Source of the DNA: Stenotrophomonas sp. MMGLT7
GTDB lineage: Bacteria > Pseudomonadota > Gammaproteobacteria > Xanthomonadales > Xanthomonadaceae
NCBI RefSeq assembly: GCF_021168555.1
Contig: NZ_JAJOZS010000001.1
Span: forward strand, 372,001 to 436,000
Length of the DNA: 64,000 nt
Direction: 5' to 3'
The notes beneath the pieces were generated by a model, which was not told where the DNA came from, made no database searches, and was given only the letters and a program-made list of their open reading frames with translations. The position numbers were made by a program, and so were the translations under genes. Each line of letters begins with the position of its first letter. Positions within the stretch are counted from its first letter, which is position 1. Below are positions 1-8,652 of this stretch, in pieces.

Positions 1-491
1 GTCTTGACTTCCGCCTGCACGCGCTCGAACAAAGGCCGGAAAGTCTCGAAATCCTCGCATGGCTTGCGATCCGCAACCTCCTCGGCAGCGCGCTTTTCGG
101 CGCTGGTACGGACATGGCGCAAGACCGTGATGTCGTCCGCGCCAGCAACATCCGCCAGTTCGGCAGCCAGGTCGTCGATGTCGATGGCTTCATCTGCCGA
201 ATCGGCAACGGTAGGCGCCCCGGCAAGCAAGCTCTGATGGTCCAGCGGTTTTAGCAGGGCACGGCAGTCCGGAATCGCGCGCAAACGGTCCAGACGCACG
301 GCGTAAAGGCGCTCGAATATGTCGCGGTCTTCCCCGTGCTGCGGCGCACGACCGTGCTTTTCGGTGAAGCGTTGGATTTCCTCGAAGCCCGCGATGACGC
401 GCTCCTCACTGGCCGGCCGTCCGGCCTTCTTCTCAGGCGGTGCGAACTCGGCAAGCTCCGCAGCGAGTTCGTCAAGATCGGAGTTACTCAT
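1..491 (-). CDS. GIY-YIG-type nuclease candidate, 3' part cut by window edge
   Basis: Translating the minus strand from the ATG at 491 gives an open frame that runs off the window start (about 163 residues, beginning MSNSDLDELAAELAEF). It contains the stretch GRAPQHGEDRDIFERLYAVR, a sequence type I associate with the N-terminal half of GIY-YIG (T5orf172-like) proteins encoded beside helicase and methylase genes. The nuclease motif itself would lie outside the window, so the nuclease role is inference from family memory. The start overlaps the helicase stop by 8 bp (484-491), so the two are probably translationally coupled. It is the last visible gene of the defence operon. Confidence 0.6.
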   Translation of the reverse strand, partial: MSNSDLDELAAELAEFAPPEKKAGRPASEERVIAGFEEIQRFTEKHGRAPQHGEDRDIFERLYAVRLDRLRAIPDCRALLKPLDHQSLLAGAPTVADSADEAIDIDDLAAELADVAGADDITVLRHVRTSAEKRAAEEVADRKPCEDFETFRPLFERVQAEVK

Positions 492-2532
492 AGCGTCCCT
501 CCGCCTTGAAGCGCATGAAGGCGGCCGCGCCTTCGGCCATGCGTCGCTCCCAGGCATCCTGGGAATCGAGTGCAGGAATACGTCCGCGCTCCTTCTTGAA
601 CTGAACGGCGCGAACGGCCATCTCCTTCGCTTCGTCCGGCGTCAGGCTCGTGCGTTTGGCCGAGATAGCCGCCGCAACCTGCTTCAAGCTGTCCTCGCTC
701 ATGGTCTTGGCGAGGATGGCATAGGCTTCCCCGAAGGGGTTGATGCGGTCGATGAGGTCGATGTCCAGCTCGCGCACATCCATCGCAAAGCGGCGCACAC
801 CGTCGATCAAGGCGGTATTGGGCGATCCGTCGCTCTCCCCTTCGATGACAAGCCGCTTGGCCTGTTGCGTCAGGTTGAGGGCGGCGATGGCGTGCTGACG
901 CACGGCCTCCTGATCTTCGGCGTCAAGCTCGGGATACTTGTCCTTGATGATCTTGCCCATGCGAACCTGCGTCAGTTCCTCGGGCACCAACTCCTCATCG
1001 AACAGGCCGCGCTCGATGGTGGGCTTGTCCTGCACGAAGGCCGCGATGACTTCGTTCAAGTCTTCCTGACAGATTCGCGCCGCCTCCTTGCTCTTGGGCT
1101 CGGCGAGGCCTTTGATCTCGATTTGGTACGCCCCTGTCTGCTCATTGACACCGACATTGCAGCGATCCGAGTCGTAGCCACCCTCGCCGTAGTTAAAACC
1201 CGGCGTCGGGCCGCTGTCGGGGTTCTTGGGCTTGAACTCGAAGCGCGGAGCCAGCACCTGCTCCATCAGCAGGCTTGCTGCGATGGCCTTCAACGTATCG
1301 TTGACGGCCTCGGTGACGGCTTCCTCCGCCGCATCCGGCTCGGCAATCAGGTTGGTGAACCTCGCGCGGGTCTTACCCGGCGCGTCGCGGGTAGCTCGGC
1401 CGATGATTTGAACGATCTCGGTCAGGCTGGCGCGGTAGCCCACGGTCAGCGCATGTTCGCACCAAATCCAGTCGAAACCTTCCTTCGCCATGCCGAGCGC
1501 GATGATGATGTCCACATAGTTGCGATCCGTCTTCATTTCTGCCGCGCGAAGGCTTTCCTGTATCTTTCCCTGGCTGGTGGGGTCCACCAGGTCAGCAATA
1601 CGCAGCACGCGGCCATCGAGGCGTTTGACTAGCTGGAAACCAGTGGCAGGGTCTGCACCTTGCCAATCGCCAAGCTCGCCGAGAATGTGCTCCACCTCCT
1701 TGATCTTGTCCTTCGTGCTTTCACGCGAATTGACGTTGGGGATGTGGATGATGGTCTTCTCGGCGGGATCGAGCACGTTGAGGATGTCATCGACGTAAGG
1801 CCCGCTATAGAAGAAGTAGCCGATGTCGAGTTGCTTGAGGTACTCGTAGCCGTTGAGCTGCTCGTAGTAGGTGTAGGTGACGGTATCGAACTTCGACTCA
1901 TCCTGCGGAGCAAGCACGGCCTCGGCGTCGCCCCGGAAATAGGAGCCGGTCATGGCGACGATGTGCGTCTTGCCCCGCGCGAAGAACTGCCCGAGGTGCA
2001 AGCCGAGTTTGTTGTCCGGGTTCGCTGAAACGTGGTGGAACTCATCGACCGCGATCAGACGGTCGTCGAACGCCTCCACGCCGTAGGCATCGACTGCGAA
2101 GCGGAAGGTCGCGTGGGTGCAGACCAGCACCTTGTCGTCGCCTTCGAGGAATGCGCCCAGCGCCTTGACCTTGCCGCCGTTGTCGTTGCCCGGCGCGTTG
2201 CATAGGTTCCACTTGGGTTCGACCAGCCAGTCGGACCAGAAGCCGTACTTCGACAGCGGTTCGTCATTGAAGCTGGCCCCAATGGATTTCTCGGGCACGA
2301 CGATGATGGCCTGCTTCAAGCCTTGGTTCGTGAGCTTGTCGAGTGCCACGAACATCAGCGCACGGCTCTTGCCCGATGCGGGCGGCGACTTGATGAGCAG
2401 GTATTGCTCGCCCCGCTTCTCGTAGGCCCGCTCCTGCATGGGCCGCATCCCAAGAGCATTGGCCTTGGTCGATGCGCCGTTTCGGGCGTAGGTGACGGAA
2501 ACGGACGGTACGGACTTGATCTTGTCGCTCAT
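484..2532 (-). CDS. DEAD/DEAH-box helicase of a defence operon
   Basis: This is a 682-residue superfamily 2 helicase or translocase. Visible motifs are Walker A PPASGKS near residue 45, a DEAH-like box AVDEFHH, motif III MTGS and motif VI QIIGRATR. I chose the ATG at 2532 (MSDKIKSVPS) rather than upstream codons because it overlaps the stop of the preceding 447-residue gene by 4 bp, the same spacing used elsewhere in the operon. By analogy with type III Res-like subunits it would use ATP to move on or remodel DNA for the methyltransferase and nuclease partners. That role is inference. No nuclease motif is evident in the protein itself. Confidence 0.88.
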   Translation of the reverse strand: MSDKIKSVPSVSVTYARNGASTKANALGMRPMQERAYEKRGEQYLLIKSPPASGKSRALMFVALDKLTNQGLKQAIIVVPEKSIGASFNDEPLSKYGFWSDWLVEPKWNLCNAPGNDNGGKVKALGAFLEGDDKVLVCTHATFRFAVDAYGVEAFDDRLIAVDEFHHVSANPDNKLGLHLGQFFARGKTHIVAMTGSYFRGDAEAVLAPQDESKFDTVTYTYYEQLNGYEYLKQLDIGYFFYSGPYVDDILNVLDPAEKTIIHIPNVNSRESTKDKIKEVEHILGELGDWQGADPATGFQLVKRLDGRVLRIADLVDPTSQGKIQESLRAAEMKTDRNYVDIIIALGMAKEGFDWIWCEHALTVGYRASLTEIVQIIGRATRDAPGKTRARFTNLIAEPDAAEEAVTEAVNDTLKAIAASLLMEQVLAPRFEFKPKNPDSGPTPGFNYGEGGYDSDRCNVGVNEQTGAYQIEIKGLAEPKSKEAARICQEDLNEVIAAFVQDKPTIERGLFDEELVPEELTQVRMGKIIKDKYPELDAEDQEAVRQHAIAALNLTQQAKRLVIEGESDGSPNTALIDGVRRFAMDVRELDIDLIDRINPFGEAYAILAKTMSEDSLKQVAAAISAKRTSLTPDEAKEMAVRAVQFKKERGRIPALDSQDAWERRMAEGAAAFMRFKAEGRYE

Positions 2533-3872
2533 GCTTTCTTTCCCCATGGCACTGTCTCTGATTCGGTCACGCATTTCGCCGTCAACCGACTGGTGTAGGT
2601 GTCGTCGTAGCCGCACAAGGCCAGCAAAGACAGCTCCAGGTACCACAGGCTTAACTTCCATGCATCCACGAAACAACCGTGCACTTTCTTCTTGCTAACG
2701 GGATGAACCAGAGAATTTCGGATGTCTGTGATGGCGTGCGGCGCATCCACCCACTTGGACTCTTTTCTGAAGGTGTCATTCGCCTGACGGATGTACGGCG
2801 TGGTATCCGTGATCTCGTTCGGAATACCACAGACGGTGAAAAGCATTCGCAGCCGGTCGGAAGCACGCAAGTCATCGAAACCCTTGCCAGAAATCATCTT
2901 GCGATCCACCACAAGGTAATGGTATGCCAATCGTTCCAAGGCTGATTGCGCCAGGATGATAGCCGCGTCGATGCCTGGCGAGCCGCCACTCGTGTTGGCC
3001 TGTGCATACCAGTAGACGGCCGAGCGCAGACAGTCCTTCCACTCCTCTGACTGCTGCCAGCGCTTTGCGAACAGCGGGAACATGTGTTCAGCCTGACTCG
3101 CCTTGAATGGGTTGAACCACGAATAAGGCGGGCAACTGATGCGCGGGGAAGCAAAGGTCTCCCAAGTCTTCTCGCCTACCGCATCGAGACCCACACCACA
3201 TACGGGCCAGCAACGCCCTCCTTTGACGAACGAAAGAAAGTTGGCAAGGAGAAAACACTGCGCGTTGGCATCTTCGCCGGAGAATGGCTCGCCATCATTG
3301 CGCTCCATCTTCACCATATGAGTCAAAAAGCAGCCGCCTTCGCCTTCTATCCGAGCAAAAGCTTTGCGTGTCGCATGATCAGGAAGTTCCTGAAGAGAGA
3401 TCTTCCACTCTTCCGATTCCAGCACCAATAAAGCGCATCCCATAGGCGCAGCAGCTTGATGCTGTCCACCACGGAAATCTAGGAAATTGAACAAATGAAA
3501 GATTGCAGCAGCCGAGGTCTTGGGCCGCATATCGCGCAACGCCACCGGCTCGGATTCAGGGTGCCAATCCAGTTCCAAGGTATCGGCATTTCCCTTCCAT
3601 CTTCCCCGGAACCCATTGATATTCTGACCATTGAACGAAAATGATGCCTCTTTCCAATCGTCAAAAAATAAAGGGAGTTCCGGTCTCTCTGCCATCGAGG
3701 CTCTTGCACGAAAGAGAACGCGCGGAGCAGGTGCAAAGCGCAGCAACAGCTCAGCCTCGCCGGAAAAGTGGTCATCTCGCATGCAAACTTCCGCCCCACC
3801 TCGAAGCAGGACAACGGGATCGGAGGCGGAAGAAAAATCGTATGCCGGACGAACGGGGTTGGGGCGGCTCAT
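2529..3872 (-). CDS. HEPN-motif protein, possibly ApeA-like, inside a methylase-helicase operon
   Basis: A 447-residue protein of no certain family. The N-terminal half is rich in predicted beta segments. The C-terminal half looks helical and carries DIRNSLVHP at about residues 383-391, which matches the R-N-x3-H signature of HEPN ribonucleases. A beta-rich front plus HEPN back resembles the anti-phage abortive protein ApeA, but this is a motif-level comparison only. It overlaps the methyltransferase stop-start by 4 bp upstream and the helicase start by 4 bp downstream, so it is co-translated with both. Its base composition is visibly less GC-rich than its neighbours, which suggests separate acquisition. 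Confidence 0.65.
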   Translation of the reverse strand: MSRPNPVRPAYDFSSASDPVVLLRGGAEVCMRDDHFSGEAELLLRFAPAPRVLFRARASMAERPELPLFFDDWKEASFSFNGQNINGFRGRWKGNADTLELDWHPESEPVALRDMRPKTSAAAIFHLFNFLDFRGGQHQAAAPMGCALLVLESEEWKISLQELPDHATRKAFARIEGEGGCFLTHMVKMERNDGEPFSGEDANAQCFLLANFLSFVKGGRCWPVCGVGLDAVGEKTWETFASPRISCPPYSWFNPFKASQAEHMFPLFAKRWQQSEEWKDCLRSAVYWYAQANTSGGSPGIDAAIILAQSALERLAYHYLVVDRKMISGKGFDDLRASDRLRMLFTVCGIPNEITDTTPYIRQANDTFRKESKWVDAPHAITDIRNSLVHPVSKKKVHGCFVDAWKLSLWYLELSLLALCGYDDTYTSRLTAKCVTESETVPWGKKA

Positions 3873-6655
3873 GCCTTCCTCCTCGTGACCTTCTTCGCCG
3901 GGGCCATCTTCGCGGCCTCGGCCGTCATCTTGGTATAGAGGTCAAACAGCTTTTCCAGCCGCTCGGTGTCGTTCTTGAAGCGACGGCCGATGTAGATGCG
4001 CTCCAGCACTTCGTCGTTGCGCTCATGCATCGCCCGCAGGTCGGCGGGCATGTTCTCGGGGTCGTACAGGTCCGCGATGGTCGCGGGGAAGTGATGCTCC
4101 CGCGCCAGTAGGATGTCCTTAGCGCAGTGTGTCAGGTCGGCCTTCATCTTTTCGGTCAGCGTAGGGACTGGAAAGGTGTTCCAGCCGAGAGTGTTGGAAT
4201 AGCGGAAATCTGTTTTCAACTTGCCGCAGACGGTGGCGATCCAGACCAGATGCAGGCGGCTGGCAATGAGCGCCATGTTCCAGAGCGGGGCGTCGTAGAG
4301 GGCGAAGGCAAGGTTGCTGACGATGCTTCCGTGCGGCAGATAGCCGACCGGCAAATACTCGCGGCTTTCAGACGAAACACTTGGAACGATGATTGCACTT
4401 TCAGTTCCTCGCTGAGAAATCCAACCAAAACGATGCGGGGTATCAGCCAGTTTTACTGTGTCGGCGCGCGGGCTTTCTATTCGCCCTGCCCGAACACTAT
4501 CTATTCGTTTCCTTATGGAATCCACTTCCAATGCTTGGCTTGAATCTTCGTCATTTATCCAAAAACAGAATCTAACCAATCCCCGGATAAATTCCGCGGA
4601 GCCGTAAATCCGGCGTACGAATCGCTCTTTGATATGAGGGGCAAGATGTAGATCGTTTACATCTTGCGACGAAAGTAGCAAATTGCCGCCATCAATCGGC
4701 ATGTTGCCAAACACCATTTCAGGCAGCGCCGAAATACTGCCGCGTCGCGCCTCCACAGCCACATTTTCGCCAACGGTCAGATACGGCGTAATGTTTGTCG
4801 CCTCGCGCACGGTGGTTTCGCCATCGCGGTCCAAGTCGTAAAGCCGGCGCTTCTTACTTGTGTCCGTGGAAAGGCCGGCGATGGCGACCGTCACGCCCGC
4901 GTTGTGCGCAGCGAGGTTCGTCCATTTGAAGCTGGTGTGCGCGAAGCGGATGTGGGAGCCGCGTTTGAAAATTTCCGGCCACAGGATCGGAACGATGCGG
5001 CCTTGGCAGATGGAGTTGGTGCTGACGAAAGCTGAATCCGTGGGCGTGGCTTGCGCGTAGGCGGCGGCTTTCATGAACCAGCCGCCAACATAGTCAATTT
5101 GTTTGGATGAAATGCCACAAGGATCAAACACCGAAGCCAAATCAGCCTTCTGCTCTTTGGTCTGCGTCTGGCTACCTTTGTAGGGCGGGTTGCCACAAAT
5201 ATAGGTCTCGCCACCTTCGTTCTCGAAGTCGATCTCAGATTGATCGAGCGGAGAGCCGAACAAGTCATCGGCCTGCATCTTCACGCCGGTTCCAGTCGGC
5301 GGGCAGATGCTCAACCAGTCCAGTCGCAGCGCGTTACCGCAAGTGATCCAGTTCTCGTTGCGCAGGGGCAAGAACTCGGCCAAGGCCAGCTTCTGCCCGC
5401 GATAGAGCACGTCGCACTGATACTCGGCGATGACCAGCGCAAGGCGGGCGATCTCCGCTGGGAAGTCGCGTAGCTCGATCCCGCGAAAGTTGGTGACTGG
5501 GATTTCTGATGCGCGATCCGGTTCACCGCGCCGCCGGTTGATCTCGGCCTCGATAGCGCGCATTTCCTTGTAGGCAATGACCAGGAAATTTCCCGAACCG
5601 CAAGCCGGATCGAAAACCCTGATCCTGGCGATGCGCTTGCGCAGGTTGAGCAAGGTGCGCGGGTTATCGCCCGCCTCTTCCAGCTTAGAACGCAGGTCGT
5701 CGAGGAATAGCGGATTCAGCACCTTCAGGATGTTGGGGACACTGGTGTAGTGCATCCCCAGCTCGCCGCGCTCCTCGTCCTCAGCGACGGCCTGAATCAT
5801 TGAGCCGAAGATATCAGGGTTGATCTTGGTCCAGTCCAACGCGCCGACGTGCAACAGGTAGGACCGGGCGATCTTGCTGAATCGTGGCACTTCGTCGCCG
5901 CCAGAGAACAACTGTCCGTTGACGTAGGGGAAGTCTTCGGCCCATCGGGGAACCTTGGCGGCGGCCCGGTCCTCGCGCTTAGTATTCATGGTGCGGAACA
6001 GCGTGGCGATGACTTCGTGCGTGTTGGACGAGTCCTTGGCGCTCATCTGCGCGACTGTTTCAGTGAAGCGGCCCTTACCGACAAAGATGTCGGTGTCCTC
6101 AGCAAAGAAGCAGAAGATCAGCCGCGCCATGAGGTTGTTCATGTCGTGGCGGCGCTCCGCCGTGCCCCATTCGGGGTTGTCCTTCAGCAGTTCGACGTAC
6201 AGGCGGTTCAGGCGACTGGTGGCCCGGATGTCGAAGGCGTTTTCGCTGATCTGGCGGACGGTGCTGATGCCCGCCAGCGGCAGGAAGAAGCCGAAGTGAT
6301 CGGGAAAGTCTTTGAAGGCGCAGGCGACGGTCTCGCCGCTGGTCAGGTCCTCGGCCTCGAAGTCCGCGCCGTCCGTGGCGAGGATGAACTTCGCCTTGGC
6401 CTTCGTCGTCGCCGGGCTGGCCTTGAGGGCGGCCAGCGTCTGCGTCACCCGCCCTGCGTCGCAGGTCAGAATGTGGATGTTGCCGGTCTGGAGAACACCA
6501 CCGAGATCGGACTTGTTCGACGCCCCCGCGCGCAGGCGCTTGATGGTCGTCGCCTTGTTGCCAAAGGCTTCGAGGAAGGCGTAGGGGAACTCTGCGGGGT
6601 CAAATGGCTGCTCCGCAAGGTCGGTGATGGCTTGTTCGATCTCTACGGCATTCAT
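3869..6655 (-). CDS. MmeI-like class I SAM-dependent DNA methyltransferase
   Basis: A 928-residue protein with the gamma-type adenine methyltransferase motifs: motif I VFDPACGSGNFL and motif IV CGNPPYKG. A helical spacer typical of MmeI-type enzymes precedes them (LMARLIFCFFAEDTDIF, about residue 170), and a C-terminal target-recognition-like region ends with a helical tail. In type IIL MmeI enzymes the N-terminus is a PD-(D/E)xK nuclease. I cannot find its D...ExK signature here, so the protein may modify DNA without cutting it and rely on operon partners. The GC-poor patch around 4390-4700 supports horizontal origin. It probably marks self DNA by N6-adenine methylation. Confidence 0.85.
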   Translation of the reverse strand: MNAVEIEQAITDLAEQPFDPAEFPYAFLEAFGNKATTIKRLRAGASNKSDLGGVLQTGNIHILTCDAGRVTQTLAALKASPATTKAKAKFILATDGADFEAEDLTSGETVACAFKDFPDHFGFFLPLAGISTVRQISENAFDIRATSRLNRLYVELLKDNPEWGTAERRHDMNNLMARLIFCFFAEDTDIFVGKGRFTETVAQMSAKDSSNTHEVIATLFRTMNTKREDRAAAKVPRWAEDFPYVNGQLFSGGDEVPRFSKIARSYLLHVGALDWTKINPDIFGSMIQAVAEDEERGELGMHYTSVPNILKVLNPLFLDDLRSKLEEAGDNPRTLLNLRKRIARIRVFDPACGSGNFLVIAYKEMRAIEAEINRRRGEPDRASEIPVTNFRGIELRDFPAEIARLALVIAEYQCDVLYRGQKLALAEFLPLRNENWITCGNALRLDWLSICPPTGTGVKMQADDLFGSPLDQSEIDFENEGGETYICGNPPYKGSQTQTKEQKADLASVFDPCGISSKQIDYVGGWFMKAAAYAQATPTDSAFVSTNSICQGRIVPILWPEIFKRGSHIRFAHTSFKWTNLAAHNAGVTVAIAGLSTDTSKKRRLYDLDRDGETTVREATNITPYLTVGENVAVEARRGSISALPEMVFGNMPIDGGNLLLSSQDVNDLHLAPHIKERFVRRIYGSAEFIRGLVRFCFWINDEDSSQALEVDSIRKRIDSVRAGRIESPRADTVKLADTPHRFGWISQRGTESAIIVPSVSSESREYLPVGYLPHGSIVSNLAFALYDAPLWNMALIASRLHLVWIATVCGKLKTDFRYSNTLGWNTFPVPTLTEKMKADLTHCAKDILLAREHHFPATIADLYDPENMPADLRAMHERNDEVLERIYIGRRFKNDTERLEKLFDLYTKMTAEAAKMAPAKKVTRRKA

Positions 6656-6713
6656 GGGCGCGCAGCCCTCCCTCGGGGCGTGGCCACCTGGCTGCTGTAG
6701 TTCTGCGGGGCGC

Positions 6714-6914
6714 TCATGTCTTGTCCTGCGTTTTCTCGGCTATCTGCGCGGCAATCCAGCGATCCAACTCGCTGCGACGAAACCGCCAAGTGCCGCCCAG
6801 CTTGAATCCCGGTATCTCCCCCTGCTGGGCCAGCCGGTAAACCGTCTTCTTCCCAGCCTTGAGGTAGACCGCCACTTCATCCAGCGTGAGGATTTCGCTA
6901 TCAGGTTGATTCAT
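6714..6914 (-). CDS. Excisionase-family (MerR-like) helix-turn-helix protein
   Basis: 66 residues. The segment LTLDEVAVYLKAGKKTVYRL is the standard helix-turn-helix of the excisionase/AlpA class, followed by the PGFKLGGTWRFRRSELDRWI wing. It sits 58 bp upstream of the methyltransferase on the same strand and is the first gene of the defence operon. It is likely a transcriptional regulator of the cluster or a relic of the mobile element that delivered it. No integrase is visible beside it. Confidence 0.85.
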   Translation of the reverse strand: MNQPDSEILTLDEVAVYLKAGKKTVYRLAQQGEIPGFKLGGTWRFRRSELDRWIAAQIAEKTQDKT

Positions 6915-7272
6915 GTCAGGCGGCTCGCTTGGCTTCGCACGGCGAAATCTTCCAAAGTTTGGCCAAGTTTACCGTCTTGCACGCCCGAAGGAACGCCACG
7001 AATCTCGCCAGCGCAGGCGAGGCGGGCCGTCTACTGTCCTCTCAAGGGGATAACAGTGCTGTGGCTGTGCAAGCCGTTGAGAGCCGGCCCAGAGCAGTCA
7101 CCTCAGCCAATGGCGTCACAAGGACTGGCAGGCCAATTGCTAGCTGGAACATACGAGAGCCGGCGCATACACGACCCTGGCGCTGTTCTGAAATATGAGA
7201 TGGAGGGGATCAAGACGACCGTCGCTTTGTGTCGCAAATGGATAGCCTCGCCTCAACTACCCACAGCCACCC
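6915..7272. other. Gene-free junction between defence operon and host-like DNA
   Basis: I see no convincing gene in these 358 bases. The frames are short and lack recognisable motifs. The stretch presumably contains the promoter of the operon and the boundary of the transferred segment. No direct repeat or tRNA fragment that would mark an attachment site was found. Confidence 0.5.
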
Positions 7273-7569
7273 TCAAGCCACCACATCCAACAAACTACCC
7301 ACCATCTCATCCGCACGCGCCAACGCCTTGGCGTTGGCCTTGAAGTCGCTACTGGCAGCCAGGCTATCGACCAGATCGCTCACCGGGGCCGATGCATCGA
7401 CCGGCTCCACCGTCACGCTGGCCGAGACGCCGCCTCCGGCCAATGTGCTGGTTGTGACGCCCTGGCGGACGGAATCGGTGACGCCCAGCCGCGCTATGTT
7501 GCCGGCAGCCACCTGCTGGCGCAGGGCGGCGGCGTTCATGCCGGAGGCCGCGATGCTTGCAATGCTCAT
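7273..7569 (-). CDS. Minimal flagellar rod-like protein, orphan
   Basis: 98 residues. The start MSIASIAASGMNAAALRQQV resembles the N-terminal motif of flagellar rod proteins (FlgB/FlgC/FlgG type, which usually carry ANNIANxNT; here AAGNIARLGV). The end (SSDFKANAKALARADEMVGS) matches their C-terminal helix motif YxANxxxLxxxDEMxxxLL. The whole central domain is missing, so only the two terminal helices of the coiled-coil rod fold remain. No other flagellar gene is in the window. Function is unknown; it may form a small helical oligomer. Confidence 0.65.
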   Translation of the reverse strand: MSIASIAASGMNAAALRQQVAAGNIARLGVTDSVRQGVTTSTLAGGGVSASVTVEPVDASAPVSDLVDSLAASSDFKANAKALARADEMVGSLLDVVA

Positions 7570-7901
7570 GGGACGGCTCCTGCAGTGACGGAGGGATGGC
7601 TTCAGCGCAGCAAGCTGCGCTCTACGGTATACGCGCCAGCTGGGCGGGTCAGTAGCTGCCTACAGTCAGCCGCAACAACTGTGCACGACGTTTATCGGCC
7701 GGGTCGCGGGAAAATTCAATGCGCGCAGCTAAGCCGACGCCTGCGGACGCAAGGCGGCAGGCCCCTGCCGCAGTAATGTCCTTCGATCCATCGTCGCCGA
7801 CCTTCGCGATGAGCCGCCGGCTTCGTGCACGGGTGGCGATGGCGTCCTGTCGGCCGCCACCGGCGCATGTGAGGAATCGGGCCAGCACCGGAAGCTGTGA
7901 A
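7570..7901. repeat. Intergenic spacer with a half GTAG-type palindrome
   Basis: No gene is supported here. Near 7603-7625 lies AGCGCAGCAAGCTGCGCTCTAC, a short stem ending in CTAC. It looks like half of the GTAG palindromes seen at 11126-11247. The rest shows no motif I recognise. Confidence 0.4.
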
Positions 7902-8534
7902 TCAGCGACGCGCGTCGGCCATCATGCGTACTGCCAGCGCCGCCAGCACCGTGCCCATCAGCCAGCGCTGCAGCAGCGTCCACAACGGACGCGCGGCCAG
8001 GAACGCGGCGATGCCGCCCGCGAGGAAGGTGATCAGCGCATTGACCGCCACGCTGATGGCGATCTGGGTGGTACCGAGCACGATCGATTGCGCCAGCACG
8101 TTGCCCGCCCGCGGATCGATGAACTGCGGCAGCAGCGACAGGTACATCACCGCGATCTTGGGATTGAGCAGGTTGGTGGCCAGGCCCATCGCGAACAGCC
8201 GGCGCGGGCTGTCCTTGGGAAGCTCGCGCACCTGGAACGGCGAGCGTCCGCCCGGCCTGAGCGCCTGCCAGGCCAGGTACAGCAGGTAGGCCGCGCCGCC
8301 GATGCGCAGCGCGTCGTAGGCATAGGGCACGGCCATGACCAGCGCGGTGATGCCGAGCGCCGCGCAGACCATGTAGAACACGAAGCCCGCCGCGACGCCG
8401 GCCAGCGAGATGAACCCGGCCATCCGTCCCTGGCACAGCGTGCGCGAGATCAGATAGACCATGTTCGGGCCGGGCGTCAGCACCATGCCGAGGGCGATGG
8501 CAGCGAAGGCCAGCCAGTTCGATAGTTCGGGCAT
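7902..8534 (-). CDS. LysE/RhtB-family amino-acid exporter
   Basis: 210 residues. The opening IALGMVLTPGPNMVYLISRT carries the TPGPNM motif typical of LysE/RhtB translocators, followed by several hydrophobic segments, for a total of about six membrane helices. Family members export amino acids or their analogues across the inner membrane. The substrate cannot be told from sequence. It ends a minus-strand run 118 bp downstream of the peptidase gene. It may relieve amino-acid excess produced by the peptidase locus, which is inference. Confidence 0.9.
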   Translation of the reverse strand: MPELSNWLAFAAIALGMVLTPGPNMVYLISRTLCQGRMAGFISLAGVAAGFVFYMVCAALGITALVMAVPYAYDALRIGGAAYLLYLAWQALRPGGRSPFQVRELPKDSPRRLFAMGLATNLLNPKIAVMYLSLLPQFIDPRAGNVLAQSIVLGTTQIAISVAVNALITFLAGGIAAFLAARPLWTLLQRWLMGTVLAALAVRMMADARR

Positions 8535-8652
8535 TGTCGTTTTCCTGTTGCGTGGCCTCCCCCGCCGGAGACACTAATCCATGCCCGGATCTTGCGCCAG
8601 CAGACGCTCGACGGCTCCGGCTCCGGTGCGCGCGTCGGCCGCTTGGGCCGAC

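Noticed and set aside
2533-2676. Longer N-terminus of the defence helicase
   Set aside because: These codons overlap the HEPN gene in another frame; the ATGA overlap at 2529-2532 gives the natural start.
7649-7888. 79-residue minus-strand frame
   Set aside because: No recognisable feature and overlapping shadows in several frames; not enough support.
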